From: Hymenobacter jeongseonensis
GTDB lineage: Bacteria > Bacteroidota > Bacteroidia > Cytophagales > Hymenobacteraceae
Reading direction: 5' to 3'
DNA: 64,000 bases
Assembly (NCBI RefSeq): GCF_015694725.1
Contig: NZ_JADQDQ010000006.1
Coordinates: 124,001 to 188,000 of the forward strand
Part shown: piece after piece, positions 26,356-34,908 of the stretch
Layout: each line of letters starts with the position of its first letter
How positions within the stretch are numbered: position 1 is the first letter of the stretch
Notes under the pieces: generated by a model
Told to the model about the DNA's origin: nothing
What the model saw: only the letters and a program-made list of their open reading frames with translations
The model's database searches: none
Position numbers and translations under genes: made by a program

Positions 26356-27774
26356 TCACTTCGAACCGGAAACAGCCGACACCGGAGTGGCGCCTCGCCG
26401 CACCAACATGGGAATATTGGCAGTGCCGACGCTACCGTGCCCGTCAAACACGCGCACGTACAAGCGGTAAGTACCCGGCTTTGTAGGCGTGCGGATGGTG
26501 GCTTGGCGGCCTTCGGCGCGGAGCACGCAGCCTATTACCGGCTCCAGCGGCGACTCTTTTTCTTTGCCTGTAGCCCCGAGCCGCATCTCCGGCAGCACTT
26601 CCCAGCGCGTGGTAAGGGAATCGCCTTCGGGGTCGGTGACAGTAACGACGGCTGGGTATTCCTGGCCCGCCTGCAGTTGAACATCGTCGCCGGGTGGGTA
26701 GCCCGCCAGCCGCAGCTCGGTGAGGTGCGGCGCCCGATTGGCGGGATATTGCTTGCGCCAGAGCAAATGCAGCTCGTCCACCATCTCGGTTTTCTCGCCC
26801 GTCGGCTCGAACAGGCTGAACCACGTGGGCGTGTATTCGAATTTAGTACCCCAGAAAAACACGTAGCTACCCAGGCAACGCGCGGTGTCCACGGCAATGG
26901 TTTGGCGGTAGCGGGTGCTCATGAACTCGGCTTTGGCACTGCTGGTCTGCTCCAGCGCCACTTTCCAGGCCGTGGAGTCCGATTCCCAGTGCCCCCGGCC
27001 ACCGTATTCCGTCACGATGTACGGCCCCCGCCAGCCGCTGGCCCGCACCAAGGCTGGCAATTTTCCCAGTTGCCCGTACACGTTCAGGGACAGGATGTCT
27101 ATCTCCGGCGCCAATACCTTGAGGTAGTCGGTATAAGGTGCCAGATTAGCCGTCATGGAAATGGTAACTGGATGGTAAGGGTCGAGCTCGTGAACCAGGT
27201 GGGCAATGTCTTTGAGGGCTTCAAACAGGCGCGGCCCTTTCGCCTTAAGCTCCACCTCGTTGCCTATGTTCCACATGAGCAGCGCCGGGTGGTGGCGGTA
27301 GCGCAGCACCTGTTCCCGGATGCGGGCCAGCTGGTCTTGTACCATGGCGGGGTCGTAGTAGCTGAAGTGTTGGTTTTCGCCATCCACCCACAGGCCCAGC
27401 ATCACAGTGAGGCCGTGGCGGTGGGCTTCGTCCAGCAACGGACCCGCGTAGTCGGCGCTCCACAGCCGCACCGTGTTGCCGCCGGCGGCACGCAGCTGGC
27501 TGTACTGTTGCAGGCCGCCGCCACCGCGCAAAAAATAGGGCTGCCCGCCGCGCAGCAAGCGAAAGCCGTGGGCCGTTGTGTCCACTTTAACCTCAATCAC
27601 GCTCTCCGGCTTGGCATTCGGGCCAGCAGAGTACCGCTCCGCAATCGGCGGCTTGGCCTCGTTGCAGGAGCTGAATAATAGCACGCATGCTGCTGCCAGC
27701 GCCCGTAGCCAAGCACCGCCGATAGTAGGCCCACATTCATTGAAACGGCTATTTACCGAGTTAAAAACAATCAT
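26356..27774 (-). CDS. GH2-like TIM-barrel glycosidase lipoprotein
   Basis: 472 residues with a long N-region and a lipobox ending LLFSSC. Residues about 45-330 form a glycosidase barrel of the GH2/clan A type: GFRLLRGGQPYFLRGGGG, GGNTVRLWSADYAGPLLDEAHRHGLTVMLGLWVDGE, the acid/base Glu in LLMWNIGNEVEL, and the nucleophile Glu in GPYIVTEYGGRGHWE. A C-terminal beta-sandwich (about 365-460) follows. Substrate unknown. It is divergent from a glycan synthase fused to a degenerate GH26-like domain, with an AT-rich 330-base region between them, suggesting a role in trimming or releasing the same polysaccharide. Confidence 0.82.
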   Translation of the reverse strand: MIVFNSVNSRFNECGPTIGGAWLRALAAACVLLFSSCNEAKPPIAERYSAGPNAKPESVIEVKVDTTAHGFRLLRGGQPYFLRGGGGLQQYSQLRAAGGNTVRLWSADYAGPLLDEAHRHGLTVMLGLWVDGENQHFSYYDPAMVQDQLARIREQVLRYRHHPALLMWNIGNEVELKAKGPRLFEALKDIAHLVHELDPYHPVTISMTANLAPYTDYLKVLAPEIDILSLNVYGQLGKLPALVRASGWRGPYIVTEYGGRGHWESDSTAWKVALEQTSSAKAEFMSTRYRQTIAVDTARCLGSYVFFWGTKFEYTPTWFSLFEPTGEKTEMVDELHLLWRKQYPANRAPHLTELRLAGYPPGDDVQLQAGQEYPAVVTVTDPEGDSLTTRWEVLPEMRLGATGKEKESPLEPVIGCVLRAEGRQATIRTPTKPGTYRLYVRVFDGHGSVGTANIPMLVRRGATPVSAVSGSK

Positions 27775-28103
27775 TATAATATTTTATTTTTTATATTTTT
27801 CAAATCAATTTCATCTTCCCTTATTCTGGTTCAGACACTACAATCAGAAGGGCATTACACCCAGGCTCTATACGTAAACAGAACACTAAATATTTTTATT
27901 TTTTGAAGGTTCTGTTCTATAGGCCTTTGCAGGGCACTAAATTAGTTTTTGCAAAAAAAATCATCGTAAATCCCTAACCATAAGCACAATTTTATAGTAC
28001 TGGGTGTTGTTTGACTTCTGACAGCCCAGTCAAGCCACTTTTAATATAACAACTATCTATATGAAAAATAATATACTATTCAATTGCTGTATGTGTTCTC
28101 TAT
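27775..28103. promoter_or_regulatory. AT-rich divergent regulatory region
   Basis: Strongly AT-rich compared with everything around it and without a gene. It holds an inverted repeat AACAGAAC (27877-27884) / GTTCTGTT (27909-27916), several A and T tracts, and TTTGC-like elements. It separates the GH2-like lipoprotein gene from the GT2 gene and most likely carries both promoters and an operator. Confidence 0.55.
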
Positions 28104-30569
28104 ATGCCTCTTACTACTGTATTAAATACCTCGGAAACTGAGCCTGCTCACGCCTCGGGATTATCATATAAGGTTCGTTTTCGCAAGGTTGCCGGTCTTA
28201 CGTCCATGCGCTGGCTTGTGGCGGTGGGCTTCCTGTGCATGCTCCATTTTTTGTGGTGGTTCTTCACGACCCTGCGGATGGGCTACGCGCCGCTTTTCTG
28301 GCTGCTCGCGGTTTCGCTGGGGTTCAAACTCCTGAAGATGCTGCACGAATGGGTGCACTACGTGCAAGTGCAAGAGCCCGTGCCGCCCACGTATACGGCA
28401 AACCTGCGCCGCGTGGACGTTCTCACGACGGCCTGCCCCGGCGAACCCCACGCCATGATTATCCGGACCTTGGAGGCGATGCAAGCCATCCGGTACCCGC
28501 ACACGAGCTACCTCTGCGACGAGGGCAACGACCCGGTGCTGCGCGCGGCCTGCGCCCGCTTGGGCGTGGTACACGTGACCCGGACGGAGAAAAAAAATGC
28601 CAAAGCCGGCAACATCAACAACGCCCTGCGCCAGGCCACCGGCGAGTTCTGTGTCGTGCTCGACCCCGACCACGTGCCCACGCCCAACTTCCTCGACGAA
28701 GTGATGCCGTATTTCGAAGATGAGCGGGTAGGTTTCGTGCAGGTAGTGCAAGCCTATGGCAACCAGCAGGAAAGCTTGGTGGCAAAAGGCGCCGCCGAGC
28801 AAACCTACCATTTCTACGGCCCGCTGATGATGGGCATGAACGGCTACGGCACGGTGCAGGCCATCGGGGCCAACTGCACGTTCCGCCGCGTGGCGCTCGA
28901 CTCCATTGGCGGGCACGCCCCTGGCCTCACCGAAGACATGCACACGGCCATGCGCCTGCACGCCGAAGGGTGGCAGTCGGTGTACGTGCCGAAAGTGGTG
29001 AGCCGAGGGTTGGTGCCGGCGTCCTTGGCCGCCTTTTATTCGCAGCAGCTCAAATGGTCGCGCGGAGCTTTCGACCTGCTTTTTCGCGTTTACCCCAAGC
29101 TGCTGGGCCGTTTTTCCTGGCCGCAGCGGCTGCACTACCTGCTGTTGCCGCTGTACTTCTTTTCCGGCGTGATTGCCCTGATTGACCTGAGCTTGCCGGT
29201 GTTATCGCTGGGCCTCAGCCAATTTCCCTGGCTGGTAAAGGTGAGCGACTTGGCCGTGCACGCGCTGCCGCTCATGGGCATGTCGCTCCTTATCCGGTGC
29301 TACGCCCAGCGCTGGCTGCGCGAGCCCGGCGAGGGCGGCCTGCATCTGGCGGGCGGGTTCCTGCGCATCGGCTCGTGGTGGGTGTATGCACTTGGGTTTG
29401 TGTATGCGGTGGTGGGCGTGCGCGTGCCCTATTTGCCCACGCCCAAAGAGGGCCGCTGGGGCAACGAATGGCTCCTGGTGCTGCCCAACCTGCTGCTGGT
29501 CGCCATCCTGCTAGGCGCCTGCAAATACGGTCGCTTGGTTGCCTACGGACCTTACACCAACACCATGGTGCTGCTGGCTTTGCTGAACGTAGTCATTCTG
29601 CTGGCGGCCACGTTTATGGGGCAGCACCAGGTGCTGCGCAACTTTATCGAGGATATGGCGGCTAAGCCGTTTCGTGGGGTGGTGCTGGGCCTGCATCAGG
29701 TGCAGGCTGGTGTGGTGCACGCGCTGGTGCCGCGCCTGCGCCGCTTCGGCCCGCTGGTGGCGCTGAGCGGCTTGGCGCTGGTCGGCTCCTATTCCTATGC
29801 GCGCGAATCCTGGCTGGCACGGGTCCCCCCCGAATGGATGCTGACGGGCACGCACACGTTGCGCCTGGGCCAGGCCATCACGCCCTTTGAAAAACACGGT
29901 TCGGCTACCTTGGTAGGCTTGTGGACTGAAACGCCGGAAGCTTCGGAATACGATATTGCCGCGCTCACCATCCCTGCTCCGACCCTCACCGGGCCATTGC
30001 CGGCGCAAGTCGACAGCTTGGTGCAGCGCCGCCGCGTGCCCTTGCTCACCTGGACGGCGCGCACGTCCGCCACAGACCAAAAGGCGTACTGGCAGCACTT
30101 GGCCCAACAGATAAGCCAAATTCCCGGGCCGGTGATGCTGCGGCCTATTTTGCAGGCGCCCAACGCCGCTGCTTACCGGCAGGCCTGGAAGGAGATGGTC
30201 AGGGCCTTCCGCAAGGAGCAAGTCATCAACGCCGTTTGGGTTTGGACGCCGGTTGCCGCTGATTCACTGATGCAGCAGTTTCCGGGCGTGGCCTACGCCG
30301 ACTGGATTGCCAGCCCGCTGCTGGCGCAGGACGGGGCTCCCGACTATGCCCAGTTGCGCACCTACCTCAGCGAAAACCTGGCCCTGCACCAGCTGCCCGT
30401 GGTTTTGCTGGCCCCCACCCCCAAGGGCAATCCGCAAAATGTGGCGCAGCGCCTGAACTGGGAGTACCCGGAAATCAAAGCCATTGTATTCCCGATATCT
30501 CCCAAACCCTATCCGGAAACGGCCACCGAATGGAAAAACCGCCAGAGTCGCCACGGGCTAGGAGGGTAA
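28104..30569 (+). CDS. Membrane GT2 polysaccharide synthase fused to a degenerate GH26-like domain
   Basis: 821 residues. Residues 34-85 hold two membrane spans; 100-325 are a cellulose-synthase-type GT2 domain with CDEGND, KAGNINNAL, DPD at 187-189, TED at 276-278 and QQLKW at 314-318 in place of QxxRW. Further spans run to about 566. The rest (575-821) is predicted outside the cytoplasm and follows the order of a GH26 barrel: VGLWTETPE, VPLLTWTAR, GPVMLRPILQ, VINAVWVWTP, YADWIAS. The GH26 acid/base motif (RPxHEMN) is replaced by RPILQAPN, so this domain is probably non-catalytic and may bind the nascent glycan. Product polymer unknown. The divergent GH2-like lipoprotein and the downstream T9SS, DUF1800 and DUF1501 genes suggest a secreted surface polysaccharide pathway. 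Confidence 0.85.
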   Translation: MPLTTVLNTSETEPAHASGLSYKVRFRKVAGLTSMRWLVAVGFLCMLHFLWWFFTTLRMGYAPLFWLLAVSLGFKLLKMLHEWVHYVQVQEPVPPTYTANLRRVDVLTTACPGEPHAMIIRTLEAMQAIRYPHTSYLCDEGNDPVLRAACARLGVVHVTRTEKKNAKAGNINNALRQATGEFCVVLDPDHVPTPNFLDEVMPYFEDERVGFVQVVQAYGNQQESLVAKGAAEQTYHFYGPLMMGMNGYGTVQAIGANCTFRRVALDSIGGHAPGLTEDMHTAMRLHAEGWQSVYVPKVVSRGLVPASLAAFYSQQLKWSRGAFDLLFRVYPKLLGRFSWPQRLHYLLLPLYFFSGVIALIDLSLPVLSLGLSQFPWLVKVSDLAVHALPLMGMSLLIRCYAQRWLREPGEGGLHLAGGFLRIGSWWVYALGFVYAVVGVRVPYLPTPKEGRWGNEWLLVLPNLLLVAILLGACKYGRLVAYGPYTNTMVLLALLNVVILLAATFMGQHQVLRNFIEDMAAKPFRGVVLGLHQVQAGVVHALVPRLRRFGPLVALSGLALVGSYSYARESWLARVPPEWMLTGTHTLRLGQAITPFEKHGSATLVGLWTETPEASEYDIAALTIPAPTLTGPLPAQVDSLVQRRRVPLLTWTARTSATDQKAYWQHLAQQISQIPGPVMLRPILQAPNAAAYRQAWKEMVRAFRKEQVINAVWVWTPVAADSLMQQFPGVAYADWIASPLLAQDGAPDYAQLRTYLSENLALHQLPVVLLAPTPKGNPQNVAQRLNWEYPEIKAIVFPISPKPYPETATEWKNRQSRHGLGG

Positions 30570-30596
30570 GCGTTGGTGCTCATAATTTCCGTACGC

Positions 30597-30642
30597 CACG
30601 CGCCGGGCTTTCGCTTAAAACCCCATAAAACCCCGCGCGTGG
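30597..30642. repeat. Inverted repeat after the GT2 gene
   Basis: CCACGCGC (30597-30604) is repeated inverted as GCGCGTGG (30635-30642) around a 30-base loop. It lies 28 bases after the GT2 stop and could be a weak terminator or attenuator; there is no T tract. Confidence 0.4.
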
Positions 30643-30690
30643 CCCCAGAGCGCAACAAAATAATACAATATCATTAATAAGGGCTTACAT

Positions 30691-30715
30691 TGGGCACTGC
30701 TAATACCTGTGCCCA
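30691..30715. promoter_or_regulatory. Hairpin or operator abutting the start of the lamin-tail gene
   Basis: TGGGCAC (30691-30697) and GTGCCCA (30709-30715) form a perfect 7-base inverted repeat with an 11-base loop, ending 3 bases before the ATG. It could block translation as an mRNA hairpin or serve as a protein site. Confidence 0.4.
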
Positions 30716-30718
30716 TCA

Positions 30719-33313
30719 ATGAAGCGACTCCTTTTACTCTTCACTTTCCTACCCTTCCTGGCCTCGGCCCAGTTGGCCGAGACATTTGCCGACGGTGATT
30801 TCACCACCAATCCTACCTGGAGAGGCGATGCCGGAAGTTTCCAGGTTACAAACCAGCAACTGCAAAGCAACGGCCCCGCCGTGACGGGTACCGCGTTGCA
30901 GCTCAGCACTCCCAGCCAGGCCAGCACGGGCACCGTGTGGGAGTTTTGGGCCAACCTGCGCTTGGCCACCAGCTCCGGCAACCTGGCCGATGTATGGTTG
31001 ATGGCCTCGCAGGAAGACCTGCGCAGTACCCAAAACTCGGGCTATTACATCCGCCTCGGTGGCACGGCCGATGAAGTGAGCTTGTTCCGCAAGGACTCGA
31101 CCCGCTCCGCGGTGCTGGTCATCGACGGCTTGGATGGGACGCTAGCGAGCGCCAGCAATAACCTCGTGCGTGTGCGTGTGACCCGCACCACCGACAGCCG
31201 CTGGACCCTGGAACGCGACCTCACCGGCGGCCGCAACTTTGTGGCGGAGGCCGCGCAGCCCATCGACGCCACCTACCAGCAGAGCGTGGCCCTGGGTGTT
31301 TCCCTACTCTACTCGTCGGCCAACAACCGCAGTTTCTACTTCGATGACTTTGCTGTGACCGACGCCACCGCGCCGCTGCTTGCCCGCGCTGTGCCTCTGA
31401 GCTCCCGCCAGATTGACGCCGGCTTCAACGAAGCCGTGGACCCGGCCAGCGCCACCATGCCGGCCAACTACCGGCTGCAAAGCGGCGCCGTGCCCACCAC
31501 GGCCCAGGTGCTGGCCACCAACCCGGCCGTGGTGCGCCTCACGTTCGCGGCCGACGTGGCCGCCCAAAACACACTGGAAGTCCGCAATGTGGCCGACTTG
31601 TACGGCAATGTGGCGGCAGGCCCCCTGCGGGCCACTTTTTCGGCCCCACCCGCCACGCCGCAGGTTGGCGATTTGATTATCACCGAAATCTTCGCCGACG
31701 AAACGCCCCAGGTGGGGCTGCCGCTGTCAGAATACGTGGAAATCCACAACCGCAGCACCAAGGTTATCAGCCTGGGCGGCGTGCGCCTGAGCAAGCCGGG
31801 CAGCAGCTCGGCCGCTATTTTGCCCGATACCGCCCGGCTGCTGCCCGGCCAGTACGCCATTGTGTGCGGCAGCACGCGGGTACCGCAGTTTGCCGGTTAC
31901 GGCAAAGTGTACGGGCCCACCAATTTCCCCGCGCTCAACAACGGCGGTGACCAGCTGGTGCTGCGCGGCCGCGACGGCCGCACCCTGTTCGAGGTCACGT
32001 ACTCGGATGAATGGTACCGCGACTCCCAAAAGAAAGAAGGTGGCTGGAGCCTGGAGATGATAGACGTGAACAACTTCTGCGCCGGGGCCGACAATTGGCT
32101 GGCCAGCACCGATGCCAGCGGTGGCACCCCCGGCAAGGCCAACTCGGTGCGGGCCGCCCGGCCCGACGCCACGCCGCCCACCCTGCTCCGCGCCGTGGCC
32201 CTGAATGCCACCACCGTCCGGGTGTACTTTTCGGAGAAGCTGGACAGCACAACGGCGTCCATTGCCAGCCACTACTCGCTGGGAGCGTCCGGCCCGGGCA
32301 TCATCCGGGTGGTGCCCGTAGCACCCGATTTCCGGCAGGTCGACCTGACGTTGGCAGCGCCGCTGCTGGCCAGCCGGGCCAGCACCCTGGCCGTGCAGGT
32401 AGCCACCGACTGCGTGGGCAACGCCAGCGGGCCGTTGCAATCGGCCACTTTTGCCTTGCCCGAAGTAGCCGTGAGCGGCGATGTGGTCATCAATGAACTC
32501 CTATTTAACCCCCGCGTGGGCGCCGTGCGGTTCATTGAGTTGCTGAACCGCAGCACCAAGTTCATCGACCTGCAAGGCTGGCAAATTGGCAACCTGCGAG
32601 CCGACGGCAGCGTGGATACCGACGTGCTGAGCAACGAGCCGCTGGTGTTAGCGCCCGGCCAGCTGCTGGCTTTCAGCACCAATAGCGACAACCTTTTGCT
32701 GCAATACCCCACCAGCACTACCGCCGCCAACTTGGTGCAATTGGCCAGCTTCCCCTCATTCCCGAACGAGAGCACGGCGCAGATATTCAACAGCCGCGGC
32801 CTCGAAATTGACCGGTTTGCGTACAGCGACGCCCTGCACCTGAGCCTGCTGGCTACGCAGGACGGTGTGTCGCTGGAGCGCATTCGGGCAGCGGGGGCTA
32901 CTACGGGCAGCAACTTCCACTCGGCGGCCGGTGCGGTGGGCTACGCGACGCCCGGCACTGCCAACTCGCAGGCCCAGGATGCGCCCGGCGGCAACCAGGA
33001 GCTCACCCTGACGCCCGAAGTCTTTACGCCCGACGACGACGGCCAGCAGGATTTCGCTACCCTCAACTTCCACCTCGACCAGCCCGGCTATGCCGCGTCC
33101 GTCACGGTATACGACGCCCTGGGCCACCTCACGCGCCGGCTTGTGCGCAACGAAACGGTGCCCACCACGGGCTTTTTCCAGTGGGACGGCATCGATGAGA
33201 AAGGCCGCAAAGCCAGCGTGGGCTACTACGTTTTCCTGGTCGAGCTTTTCCGGACCAACGGCGGGGAGAAGCGGGAATACAAAAAAACGGTGGTGCTGGG
33301 CGCCCGGTTTTAA
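30719..33313 (+). CDS. Secreted lamin-tail-domain protein with T9SS/FlgD-like C-terminus
   Basis: 864 residues with signal peptide MKRLLLLFTFLPFLASAQ. The first 210 residues resemble a laminin-G/concanavalin-like sandwich (TFADGDFTTNPTWRGDAGSFQV). Two Ig-like segments and two lamin-tail domains alternate: GDLIITEIFADETPQVGLPLSEYVEIHNRS near 320-345 and GDVVINELLFNPRVGAVRFIELLNRS near 587-612. The last 90 residues (LTLTPEVFTPDDDGQQDFATLNF...VTVYDALGHLTRRL...FQWDGIDEKGRKASVGYYVFLVEL) are a FlgD-like, gliding/T9SS type B ending. It is therefore likely surface-exposed or secreted, perhaps an adhesin or glycan-binding scaffold. It precedes the DUF1800/DUF1501 pair on the same strand. Confidence 0.88.
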   Translation: MKRLLLLFTFLPFLASAQLAETFADGDFTTNPTWRGDAGSFQVTNQQLQSNGPAVTGTALQLSTPSQASTGTVWEFWANLRLATSSGNLADVWLMASQEDLRSTQNSGYYIRLGGTADEVSLFRKDSTRSAVLVIDGLDGTLASASNNLVRVRVTRTTDSRWTLERDLTGGRNFVAEAAQPIDATYQQSVALGVSLLYSSANNRSFYFDDFAVTDATAPLLARAVPLSSRQIDAGFNEAVDPASATMPANYRLQSGAVPTTAQVLATNPAVVRLTFAADVAAQNTLEVRNVADLYGNVAAGPLRATFSAPPATPQVGDLIITEIFADETPQVGLPLSEYVEIHNRSTKVISLGGVRLSKPGSSSAAILPDTARLLPGQYAIVCGSTRVPQFAGYGKVYGPTNFPALNNGGDQLVLRGRDGRTLFEVTYSDEWYRDSQKKEGGWSLEMIDVNNFCAGADNWLASTDASGGTPGKANSVRAARPDATPPTLLRAVALNATTVRVYFSEKLDSTTASIASHYSLGASGPGIIRVVPVAPDFRQVDLTLAAPLLASRASTLAVQVATDCVGNASGPLQSATFALPEVAVSGDVVINELLFNPRVGAVRFIELLNRSTKFIDLQGWQIGNLRADGSVDTDVLSNEPLVLAPGQLLAFSTNSDNLLLQYPTSTTAANLVQLASFPSFPNESTAQIFNSRGLEIDRFAYSDALHLSLLATQDGVSLERIRAAGATTGSNFHSAAGAVGYATPGTANSQAQDAPGGNQELTLTPEVFTPDDDGQQDFATLNFHLDQPGYAASVTVYDALGHLTRRLVRNETVPTTGFFQWDGIDEKGRKASVGYYVFLVELFRTNGGEKREYKKTVVLGARF

Positions 33314-33391
33314 GCGCAAACGGGAAAGCTGGACTTCCGACGGCGGGCCGGCGCGGTTAAACCTGCGCGGCGGTTTGGCGTCAGAAGGCGC

Positions 33392-34882
33392 ATGAGCAGC
33401 AACCAGCAACTTCAGCACTTGTATTGGCGGGCCGGTTTTGGGCCCCGGCCGCAGGACGTGGCCGCCGGCCTTAGCCCCCGCCAGGCCCTGCGGCAGCTGC
33501 TGCACGATTCGCAGCAAGGGGAGCCGCTGATAATTCCTGGCCTGAACGCTGCCATCGGCGACGAGCAGATGATAATTGAATCCGCAACCGGCCAACGTGT
33601 TGCATCGGGCGAACTACCAACGAAACCCAACGCCGCCCGCCCGCCCCGCTTGCGCCGGGCGGCCCTCACGCCCGAGCAGCGCAAGCGCCAAAACACGGAC
33701 CTGCGGGAAGCCTACGCGAACCTGAGCACGGCATGGATGGAACGCATGGCCGCCTCGCCGGCCCAGCTGCGCGAAAAGATGACGCTGTTTTGGCACGGGC
33801 ACTTTGCCTGCCGGGTGCGCCAGCCCGCGGCTGCGCTCAGCCTGCACAACACCATGCATCGCCATGCCCTGGACAAATTCCCGGACCTGCTGCTGGCGGT
33901 GAGCCGGGAGCCGGCCATGCTCCAGTTTCTGAACAACCAGCAGAACCGCAAGGCCCGCCCCAACGAAAACTTTGCCCGCGAGGTGATGGAACTGTTCACC
34001 CTGGGCCGGGGCAACTATACCGAACAGGACGTGAAGGAGGCTGCCCGCGCCTTCACCGGCTGGGGGTACGACGGGGAAAACAACTTTGTGTTTCGGGAGC
34101 GAACCCACGACGCGGGGCCCAAAACCATCCTCGGCCACACCGGCGCGTTCACGGGCGAGGAAGTTCTCCAGCTCCTGCTACAACAGCCAGCCGCAGCCAC
34201 GTTTCTGGTCACCAAAATCTACCGGTTTTTCGTGAACGAGGTGCCCAATGACCGGCACATTGCCCCGTTGGCCGCGGCCTTCCGCCACAGCGGCTACGAC
34301 ATCGCCGACCTGATGGAACGGCTGTTTTTGGCCGATTGGTTTTACGAACCGGCCAACGTGGGCACGCACATCAAGTCGCCGGTGGAACTGCTGGCCGGCA
34401 TCCGCCGCACGCTGGGCCTGCAGCTGGAAAACGCCCGGCCCCTGCTGGGGTACCAGAAAGCCCTGGGCCAAACCTTGTTTCAGCCACCGAACGTGGCGGG
34501 CTGGCCCGGCGGCCGCAGCTGGATTGACTCCTCGTCGCTGCTGCTGCGCCTGCAGCTGCCGGCCGTCCTTTTTCGCCAGGCCGAATTTGCGGTGGCCCTC
34601 AAACAGGACGAAAACGACCTCGCGCCCAACCTGGGCCGGGCCGAGCGCACCCTGCGCCCGGGCGTGGGGGCGCAGCTGCCGCTAACCGCGCTGCGCCCAG
34701 TTCTGGCCCCGATTCCCGCCGCCCAGCAGCCCGCCAGGCTGAGCGAATTCCTGCTGCAAGCCCCCATTCGGCCCGAAAACCTGCTGGCGGCGCAACAAGC
34801 CGCCGCGGGGCAAGCACCGGCCGATGCCTTGCGTAGCCTGCTGCTCAGCTTGTTGAGTCTGCCGGAATACCAGCTTTCGTAA
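33392..34882 (+). CDS. DUF1800 family protein
   Basis: 496 residues, without a clear signal peptide at the chosen ATG (MSSNQQLQHLYWRAGFGPRP). Hallmark DUF1800 motifs are MTLFWHGHFACRV, NENFAREVMELFTLGRGNYTEQDVKEAARAFTGW, VTKIYRFFVNE and FQPPNVAGWPGGRSWID. The biochemical role of the family is not established. It is almost always next to a DUF1501 gene, and here DUF1501 follows after 26 bases, surely in one operon. The position behind a GT2 synthase and a T9SS surface protein suggests a role in the export or modification of a surface polymer. Confidence 0.92.
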   Translation: MSSNQQLQHLYWRAGFGPRPQDVAAGLSPRQALRQLLHDSQQGEPLIIPGLNAAIGDEQMIIESATGQRVASGELPTKPNAARPPRLRRAALTPEQRKRQNTDLREAYANLSTAWMERMAASPAQLREKMTLFWHGHFACRVRQPAAALSLHNTMHRHALDKFPDLLLAVSREPAMLQFLNNQQNRKARPNENFAREVMELFTLGRGNYTEQDVKEAARAFTGWGYDGENNFVFRERTHDAGPKTILGHTGAFTGEEVLQLLLQQPAAATFLVTKIYRFFVNEVPNDRHIAPLAAAFRHSGYDIADLMERLFLADWFYEPANVGTHIKSPVELLAGIRRTLGLQLENARPLLGYQKALGQTLFQPPNVAGWPGGRSWIDSSSLLLRLQLPAVLFRQAEFAVALKQDENDLAPNLGRAERTLRPGVGAQLPLTALRPVLAPIPAAQQPARLSEFLLQAPIRPENLLAAQQAAAGQAPADALRSLLLSLLSLPEYQLS

Positions 34883-34908
34883 TTGCGAATCTCCTTCATC
34901 ATTCCAAC

